A DNA stretch of 5,835 nucleotides from Thermoproteota archaeon. GTDB taxonomy: Archaea; Korarchaeota; Korarchaeia; Korarchaeales; Korarchaeaceae. The stretch lies in contig QMVU01000084.1 of NCBI GenBank assembly GCA_003661265.1, positions 1 to 5,835 on the forward strand, written 5' to 3'. The notes under the pieces are model-generated. The model saw nothing but the letters and a program-made list of their open reading frames with translations. It did not search any database and was not told the origin of the DNA. Of the stretch, positions 1 to 4,787 are shown piece by piece; the stretch's first letter is position 1; each line of letters begins with the position of its first letter. A program made the translations under genes and the position numbers.

Positions 1-1467
1 CCGATAATGGCCTTTGCAAAGTTCCAGATCTATACGAATAACGATGTTTTCATGGAAAACATGTTAAGGGCCGCCGATAGCTTAATTAGACTTGCAGAGG
101 AGAAATCGATCCGCCATTACTACGTCTTCGAGATGGGTGAGAGGAGCTATGCCCTCTTACTGGTTTGGAAGGCAACCAACATAACAAGGTACAAGGGAGT
201 GGCGAGGAGGTGGATCCGCTTCCTTGAGGAGGAGGCGTTTGACCACGAAGCAGGGGCCTGGAACACGCGTATAGATGGGAAGGGACCCCAGGGAATGTGG
301 GATGCAGTCCTCCCAGCCCTGCCCCTCCTAGCCTCAAACTACATCGTCCTAAGGGAGTTAGCTAATAGATCTTTCTTTTGGGCACTTGAAAACCTGAGCT
401 CCTTTGAGCCTGGGGCTTATACTCCATCATCCCCAGCTGGAGAGATCTCTTTATCCGACGAGGTTTATAGGGACGAGGTTAACGCTTATCCCCACTTCGT
501 AGCTGAGTTCCTAATCTTGGCATCAATACTGGGTAGGGAAGCTGAGGCAAGGGAGGCAGCAGAATGGCTACTGTCGATGCAAGCACCTGATGGAGGCTTT
601 TACTTCAGGAAGAGACCGGATGGAAGCATAGAAAGGGAGGAATACGTCTGGGATTCTTTCTGGGTAGCTTTTGGCCTTTATACCTATTTACAAATGAGAA
701 TGCCTGAGGAGCTTGGGAGCCTGATATCCCTCATGACGTCAGAAGTTCAAACAGCCGAGTTCAGCGGAGTAGACACAACGCTGTGCAGGTACTACCTATC
801 AATGGCTCAGGAGTGCCTGAACCTAGGAAAGTACCTGAAGGCTCTGGACTACATTCAGATGGCCAATAACACGTTAGCTTCCTCAAGAAAGACTCTAGAA
901 ACGATTAATGAGGTGGAATCCATGATTTCTCAGGCGAAGATGTCAGGAGCCAATGTGACAGAGGCAGAGAATAAGTTGAGCCAAGCTTTAGAGCATTACA
1001 GAAGCGGAGACTATGAAAAGGGATTGGAGCTCGCCTTAGAGGCAGAGAAAATTGCGAACTTAAGCCTCATGGAAATAAAGTCCGAGGCTAACAGGATCCT
1101 GAACGAAACGAGGTCTCTCATAGATGAGAGGGCAGCCACCGGGATGAATGTGACAGAAGCGGAAATCCTCCTAGAAGAAGCTTTCAGGCTTTTCTCCCAG
1201 GGGAATTACTCTGGAGCTATCGAAGTGGCTAAGATGGCGCAGGAGTCTGCTATGGCTGTTAGTAGCGCTGGCGAAGGGAACAAGATGATAGTAACCATCG
1301 GGGGCATAATAGGGGTAGCGGCCCTCTCGACCCTGGGAGTTCTGGTCTTCAGGAGGAGGGAAGCTAGGAAGAGGGAGCTTGAGATGAGGGACTTCATGGA
1401 GAAATTTGAGGAGCTCCTGGACAAGTACGTGGTGCTCACAGAATGGGAAGAAGCTGAGGAAGTCTGA
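1..1467 (+). CDS. Surface-anchored protein with helical-toroid-like domain and duplicated helical hairpins (5' partial)
   Basis: I do not recognise a named family. The frame is open from base 1. The first ATG (7) has no visible signal peptide or ribosome site, so the true start is probably upstream. Residues here count from that ATG. Residues 15-235 are helix-rich and resemble (alpha/alpha) toroid proteins such as glucuronyl C5-epimerase or terpene-cyclase-like folds: helical pairs with Gly/Trp/Tyr-rich turns, for example DGGFYF at 195-200 and YVWDSFW at 213-219. Residues 264-415 are helical hairpins, with a duplicated module containing GxNVTEAE at 314-321 and 379-386. Residues 427-448 form a hydrophobic membrane segment followed by RRREARKRE, giving an N-out, C-in topology with a cytoplasmic tail of about 38 residues. 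Nine N-X-S/T sequons (N58, N120, N129, N287, N316, N351, N366, N381, N400) all lie before the membrane segment, and none after. This fits an archaeal glycosylated surface protein. Function is unknown: the toroid might bind or process polysaccharide, but no catalytic residues can be assigned. The gene converges on the minus-strand cluster. Confidence 0.8.
   Translation, partial: PIMAFAKFQIYTNNDVFMENMLRAADSLIRLAEEKSIRHYYVFEMGERSYALLLVWKATNITRYKGVARRWIRFLEEEAFDHEAGAWNTRIDGKGPQGMWDAVLPALPLLASNYIVLRELANRSFFWALENLSSFEPGAYTPSSPAGEISLSDEVYRDEVNAYPHFVAEFLILASILGREAEAREAAEWLLSMQAPDGGFYFRKRPDGSIEREEYVWDSFWVAFGLYTYLQMRMPEELGSLISLMTSEVQTAEFSGVDTTLCRYYLSMAQECLNLGKYLKALDYIQMANNTLASSRKTLETINEVESMISQAKMSGANVTEAENKLSQALEHYRSGDYEKGLELALEAEKIANLSLMEIKSEANRILNETRSLIDERAATGMNVTEAEILLEEAFRLFSQGNYSGAIEVAKMAQESAMAVSSAGEGNKMIVTIGGIIGVAALSTLGVLVFRRREARKRELEMRDFMEKFEELLDKYVVLTEWEEAEEV
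922..1059 (+). repeat. Helical-hairpin module, copy 1 of an internal protein duplication
   Basis: Residues 306-351 of the surface protein. The shared pattern with copy 2 is GxNVTEAExxL, then A, then GxY, then (L/I)ExAxxA. The two copies start 65 residues apart. Nucleotide identity is highest over the NVTEAE codons (952-969). A weaker, partial related segment (GKYLKALDYIQMAN, residues 274-287) precedes it. Confidence 0.65.
1117..1251 (+). repeat. Helical-hairpin module, copy 2 of an internal protein duplication
   Basis: Residues 371-415 of the surface protein. It repeats GxNVTEAE (379-386) and the GNYSGAIEVAKMA segment that matches GDYEKGLELALEA in copy 1. It lies just before the membrane segment, so the two copies probably form a membrane-proximal stalk. 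Confidence 0.65.
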
Positions 1468-1479
1468 GGACATTTGCAG

Positions 1480-1695
1480 TTAGAAGAAGGTTCTAGCTAT
1501 GTAAACCCTTACAAAGGAGACCCCTGAGAGGAAAATTATCCCTCCTATCAGGGTTGTTAGCATCGAGCTTATTATGAGCCCCTCCTCCAAAAGGAGGACG
1601 GTTCTGTAGAAGAAGTAGATCCCCAAGCACATTAGAACTAGACCTAAGGCCAAAACCCACCCCATTTTTTCCCTTTCCTTAGACAACGTTACCAC
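1480..1695 (-). CDS. Small protein with two membrane segments, unknown function
   Basis: This is the last gene of the minus-strand cluster: 71 residues from a GTG start, ending in TAA. No family is recognised. It has two hydrophobic segments (about residues 13-30 and 40-60) joined by a short loop holding RTVLLLEE. The N-terminus is charged (SKEREK) and the C-terminus basic (RVYIAR), which suggests both ends are cytoplasmic. The GTG start overlaps the end of the upstream gene by 7 nt, which would allow coupled translation, but no well-spaced Shine-Dalgarno site precedes it (a GGAGG lies about 17 nt upstream). An in-frame ATG at 1665 gives a 61-residue form keeping both segments and has AAGGAAAGGG just upstream, so it is a serious alternative start. 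Support for the gene is the clean two-segment pattern, strand agreement, tight spacing and a frame ending right before the convergent gene. It may be an accessory subunit of the neighbouring MoxR/DUF58 system. Confidence 0.6.
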   Translation of the reverse strand: MVTLSKEREKMGWVLALGLVLMCLGIYFFYRTVLLLEEGLIISSMLTTLIGGIIFLSGVSFVRVYIARTFF

Positions 1696-2390
1696 CTCAG
1701 CATCAGGTTAATCCTCCTCATCAATTCCTCCAAATATGATTTAACAATGAGATTGACTTGGGATTCAAGAAGGCGAATTTCCTGGTCTAGCTGAGTTCTC
1801 TCAGGCCTTCCATAAAAAAGCACATTGGAAAGCCGTTCTGGAAGTGCTTCTGGTGAAATCAGGCCCAAGAGGAGGAGCAAAAAAGCTAGGGGCAATAGGA
1901 AGGAGAGCAACTTCCAGGGAACGAGGTATCCGAGTTTCCTCCTCCTTAAGGACCAGCGTACCTCTCTAATGGACCACCTCTCAGCTAATGCGGAGTTCTC
2001 CGAAATAATGAGGGTAATCAGCCTCCTGTAGAACCTCTCCTCCTCCCGGGAAATCCTCCTCCAATCCATTTTCAACAAGAGGTTTGAGAAGGTTATCGAT
2101 AGAAAAGAGGTTATCAGGAGGAATAGGGGGGATAGGTAAAGGAGGAGCCTCTCCCTGGATAGATCCCTTAGGACCTCCCTAATCAGGGGATGCTCCAACC
2201 ACTTGCCCAACAGGAATAGGGTGGATAGGGAGAAGAACATTGCCGCGAGGAGCGACAAAAGCCCGAGAACCCTGGGCCGAAGTCCCCCTCCAGGCGTCTC
2301 TCCAAGCTCCTCTCTTTCCAATCTCAAGTCCGCTCTGAGAAGTTCTTCCTCCGAAGATTTGAAATCCTCTCTCGTTTCCTCTTCGTACAT
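1689..2390 (-). CDS. Three-membrane-segment protein of unknown family in MoxR/DUF58 cluster
   Basis: 233 residues from the ATG at 2390. No named family is recognised. Residues 1-38 are hydrophilic and acidic, then come membrane segments at about 41-62, 82-106 and 160-178. Between the second and third lies a strongly basic loop (107-159) rich in Arg and Trp. The last 55 residues form an amphipathic, possibly coiled-coil helix. By the positive-inside rule the acidic N-terminus and basic loop are cytoplasmic and the C-terminal tail is outside; this topology is inferred. The start at 2390 is chosen because AGGTGAT (2394-2400) sits just upstream and contains the stop TGA of the DUF58 gene, leaving 4 nt between genes. 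A longer reading from a TTG at 2432 would overlap DUF58 by 38 nt and lacks this signal. Its place directly after DUF58 suggests a membrane partner or client of the MoxR/DUF58 pair. Bacterial MoxR clusters often have small membrane proteins at this position, but I see no specific homology. Confidence 0.8.
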   Translation of the reverse strand: MYEEETREDFKSSEEELLRADLRLEREELGETPGGGLRPRVLGLLSLLAAMFFSLSTLFLLGKWLEHPLIREVLRDLSRERLLLYLSPLFLLITSFLSITFSNLLLKMDWRRISREEERFYRRLITLIISENSALAERWSIREVRWSLRRRKLGYLVPWKLLSFLLPLAFLLLLLGLISPEALPERLSNVLFYGRPERTQLDQEIRLLESQVNLIVKSYLEELMRRINLMLRW

Positions 2391-2393
2391 GAA

Positions 2394-2400
2394 ATCACCT
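2394..2400 (-). promoter_or_regulatory. Shine-Dalgarno site setting the start of the three-membrane-segment gene
   Basis: On the minus strand this reads AGGTGAT, matching the archaeal anti-Shine-Dalgarno sequence, 3-4 nt before the ATG at 2390. It includes the TGA stop of the DUF58 gene, so termination and re-initiation would occur at nearly the same spot. Confidence 0.7.
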
Positions 2401-3738
2401 GGGTTTGACGCTCGCCAAATGGTACTCCGCAAGGATTACTGGGAAGAAGTCCCCTGGCCCCACCTCTATCACCTTAGCTCCGAGTCCCCTTAGCTTCCCA
2501 ATTATCTCAGTTCTTGTCCTCCTATCTTCCTCAACTATATCCATCCCGACCAGGACCTCAAAGGCGCCTCCCTCTCCCAGGATCTTCCTTGGCTCTAGGA
2601 AGAGGGGGGTATAGGGGGATATTATGACGACATTATAGCCAGCTGACATCGCCCTTCGGACAGCTTCGTAAACCTTTTTCTCCCTGAAGTCCTCCAAATC
2701 CGTTATCAGGAAGATGTTAAGGGGTGGCCTCCTTTTTCTCTCTATGAACTCGATGGACTTGAGGAAGTTAGGCGTGCCAGATGCCTGGATAAAAGAGATA
2801 AGCTCCATTATGGAGTAAAGCTGCTCTATGCCTGCAGCAGGAGGCAAGTACCTCCTTATCCCGCTTGGAAAGGCTATCCCGGATACGGAGGGGATGAGAA
2901 GCCCTATCTCGTCCCCCTTCCTAACGGCTTCTCTGGCAAGTATGATTACAGCCTGTTTCAAGTAGTCTATCTTCCTGATCTCTCCCTTGGACATGCTCCT
3001 TCCGCAGTCAACGATTATGAGGTATGAAGAGCTTGTTTGAGATTCGAACTCCTTCACAATAAGCTTACCCGTCCTGGCGGTGGCCTTCCAGTCGACGAAC
3101 CGCAGATCGTCCCCCGGGACGTATTCCCTGCTCGATGCATATTCGGTGCTTATGCCAACGGACTTTGAGGCGTGCTCTCCTAGGGAGATGAACTCGTGGG
3201 GGCCTCCGTATTCTATTACGGACTCCCTAACCTCCCTTATCGGGGGAAGCACTACGATCCTGTTGAGCTTCTCGAACTTCCTCGTTACCCTGAAGAAGCC
3301 GAGGCCGTCGCTCATCGAGACGATAGCAGGACCTATTTGAGCAACGCCTTCCTCTTCTGCCTTAAGGAAGTAGTTGAAGGAAACATTCTCCCTCGGATTT
3401 ATCGTAAGCTCCCTCCTGTTGCTGCCCAAAACGAGCTTCAGGCGACTTGTGAAGGAGTCCCTCACATTTACCTTCAGCGGAATCCCGCTTGGGTTCATGA
3501 GCTCGACTCTGACCTCAACGAGGCCTCCTCTTATCACGCGGGATCTCAACAACCTCCTCTCGAAGGCAAGGGAACGAAAACTCCTGATCCTGATGTAAAA
3601 GCCGGAGAAGGAGAAGAGAGGTAAGCTGAGGACAGCTATTCCAGCTAGGGCAAGAATGCCGAATCTGAGGGTTGTGCCAAGCAGGAGTAGGACGAAGCTT
3701 GCGGTCAGAACCGCAAAGAGGCGGGATGAAAACAACAC
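2395..3738 (-). CDS. DUF58 family protein with VWA-like domain
   Basis: This is a 447-residue membrane-anchored DUF58 protein, the usual partner of MoxR ATPases. Two N-terminal hydrophobic segments (about 6-21 and 26-45) anchor it, and the rest is probably cytoplasmic. A beta-rich region (about 70-165) contains the family-typical SDGLGFF (143-149). The DUF58 signature follows at 204-222 (REYVPGDD, then VDWKATAR) and continues into VKEFE (228-232). A VWA-like fold begins with the strand at 239-244 and the MIDAS-like DCGRS (244-248); D347 in FLITDLED is a further possible metal ligand. The first MIDAS serine is glycine here (G246), a substitution I believe occurs in other DUF58 proteins, so metal binding may be altered but not necessarily lost. 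The start is GTG, supported by AGGTGAGG at 3744-3751, and only 2 nt separate it from the MoxR stop. Role in the family: an adaptor that presents MoxR activity to a client, though molecular detail is poorly known. Confidence 0.95.
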   Translation of the reverse strand: MLFSSRLFAVLTASFVLLLLGTTLRFGILALAGIAVLSLPLFSFSGFYIRIRSFRSLAFERRLLRSRVIRGGLVEVRVELMNPSGIPLKVNVRDSFTSRLKLVLGSNRRELTINPRENVSFNYFLKAEEEGVAQIGPAIVSMSDGLGFFRVTRKFEKLNRIVVLPPIREVRESVIEYGGPHEFISLGEHASKSVGISTEYASSREYVPGDDLRFVDWKATARTGKLIVKEFESQTSSSYLIIVDCGRSMSKGEIRKIDYLKQAVIILAREAVRKGDEIGLLIPSVSGIAFPSGIRRYLPPAAGIEQLYSIMELISFIQASGTPNFLKSIEFIERKRRPPLNIFLITDLEDFREKKVYEAVRRAMSAGYNVVIISPYTPLFLEPRKILGEGGAFEVLVGMDIVEEDRRTRTEIIGKLRGLGAKVIEVGPGDFFPVILAEYHLASVKPR

Positions 3739-3740
3739 AA

Positions 3741-4733
3741 CTACCTCACCTTTACCGTCCTGAGCACTGAGTTTATCACGTCATCAACCGTGATGCCCTC
3801 GAGCTCGGCTTCAGGCTTTATGCGAAGCCTATGTCTGAGGGTCGGGATGGCAAGCGCCTTGACGTCATCTGGCGTAACGTAGCTTCGCCCCATAACAAGA
3901 GCTCTTGCCTTCGCTGCCTTTGCTAAAGAAACAGCGGCTCTAGAACTTGCTCCCAGCAATATGATATCGGAGTCCCTTGTGCTCCTGGTCAGATCCAGGA
4001 TGTAGTTGGCAACCTTCTCATCTAGGTAAACAGAGTCCACAATCCGTTGAACTGCCCTTATTTTCTCAGGAGAGGCGACCGCTCTAACCTCATCCAGCCT
4101 GTCGAAGCCTTTTCCGTAGATTATCTCAAGCTCCTCTTCCTCAGACGGATAGTCCACTATTAACTTGAAGAGGAAGCGGTCTATCTGGGCCTCGGGAAGG
4201 GGATATACGCCCGTCATCTCCAAGGGATTCATCGTAGCTATGACGAAGAATGGGTCTGGGAGGGGGTGCATGTTTCCCTCCACCGTAACCTGCCTCTCCT
4301 GCATTGCCTCCAAGAAGGCGGCCTGACTCTTGGGAGGTGCCCTGTTTATCTCGTCCGCCAGCACTATGTTCGCGAAGATGGGGCCCTTCTTGAATGTAAA
4401 CGTGCCTGTCTGACTTACGTACACGTAGGAGCCTATGATGTCAGAGGGCAGCATGTCAGGGGTGCACTGTATCCTCTTGAACGTGCATCCAGAAACCTTT
4501 GCAAGGGATCTCGCTATAAGGGTTTTTCCCAAGCCTGGAGGACCCTCTAGCAGAACGTGGCCCCTGGCTAGGAAGGCTACTATGACGTTTTCCAGAAGAG
4601 ATCTCTTTCCAGCTATTACCTTTTCCAGCTCCTCTAGCATCTCCGAGACCAGAGTTCTGCTCATGCTGACGCTTTCGAAGTCGGGCTGAAGCTCCAAGGA
4701 ATCACTCTCCACAGAGGTTGAATTCATGTGCAC
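3741..4733 (-). CDS. MoxR-family AAA+ ATPase
   Basis: This cytoplasmic AAA+ ATPase has 330 residues, normal for the family. Residues 35-60 hold the N-terminal segment (VIAGKRSLLENVIVAFLARGHV). Walker A is GPPGLGKT (64-71) and Walker B is IVLADE (123-128), followed by INRAPPKSQAAFLEAMQE, highly typical of MoxR. Sensor 1 is TMNP (167-170), the putative arginine finger is R186 in QIDRF, and sensor 2 is R265 in GASSRA. The C-terminal helical lid includes YVTPDDV (285-291). All catalytic elements are intact. MoxR proteins form hexameric, chaperone-like machines acting with VWA/DUF58 proteins; the DUF58 gene follows after 2 nt. The start is uncertain. GTG 4733 and ATG 4727 have no Shine-Dalgarno site. 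A TATA-like TTTAAG at 4733-4738 would place transcription start near 4709, which fits leaderless initiation at the in-frame GTG at 4712 (323 residues). The first 25 residues are outside the conserved domain, so function is unaffected. Confidence 0.96.
   Translation of the reverse strand: MHMNSTSVESDSLELQPDFESVSMSRTLVSEMLEELEKVIAGKRSLLENVIVAFLARGHVLLEGPPGLGKTLIARSLAKVSGCTFKRIQCTPDMLPSDIIGSYVYVSQTGTFTFKKGPIFANIVLADEINRAPPKSQAAFLEAMQERQVTVEGNMHPLPDPFFVIATMNPLEMTGVYPLPEAQIDRFLFKLIVDYPSEEEELEIIYGKGFDRLDEVRAVASPEKIRAVQRIVDSVYLDEKVANYILDLTRSTRDSDIILLGASSRAAVSLAKAAKARALVMGRSYVTPDDVKALAIPTLRHRLRIKPEAELEGITVDDVINSVLRTVKVR
3744..3751 (-). promoter_or_regulatory. Shine-Dalgarno site of the DUF58 gene
   Basis: AGGTGAGG on the minus strand, embedded in the last codons of the MoxR gene. 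GGTGA ends 7 nt before the GTG start at 3738. It supports the GTG start and translational coupling with MoxR. Confidence 0.75.
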
Positions 4734-4746
4734 TTAAACATTATGC
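4733..4746 (-). promoter_or_regulatory. Candidate TATA/BRE promoter element for MoxR-DUF58 transcript
   Basis: On the minus strand this reads GCATAATGTTTAAG, the most A/T-rich stretch in the gap between the DUF4350 and MoxR genes. If TTTAAG sits at about -29 to -24, transcription would begin near 4709, almost on the in-frame GTG at 4712. It overlaps the longest possible start codon (GTG 4733), so the promoter and that start cannot both be right. Confidence 0.4.
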
Positions 4747-4787
4747 GCCAGATCGATCAGCTGAAGGGAAGGCAGGCTAGGGGCTAG

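Noticed and set aside
86..337. 83-residue minus-strand open frame near the left edge
   Set aside because: It is antisense to the toroid-like coding region, and its Pro/Ser/Arg-rich composition is typical of a shadow frame.
1171..1473. Minus-strand open frames (100 and 77 residues) opposite the end of the surface protein gene
   Set aside because: They are antisense to a well-supported helical repeat and membrane segment, rich in Ser/Pro/Phe from complementary codons, with no recognisable features.
2391..2432. N-terminal extension of the three-segment protein from TTG 2432
   Set aside because: It overlaps the DUF58 gene by 38 nt and lacks a ribosome site, while ATG 2390 has a good one.
1825..2493. 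Plus-strand open frames of 68 and 96 residues opposite the three-segment and DUF58 genes
   Set aside because: They are low-complexity Ser/Arg/Pro-rich translations of the complement of hydrophobic and charged codons, without start signals.
3196..3624. 142-residue plus-strand open frame
   Set aside because: It lies fully antisense to the DUF58 coding region, whose motifs are unambiguous. Its composition is irregular and it has no ribosome site or domain.
4266..4689. Plus-strand open frames of 94 and 84 residues opposite MoxR
   Set aside because: They are antisense to the Walker A/B region of a clear MoxR ATPase.
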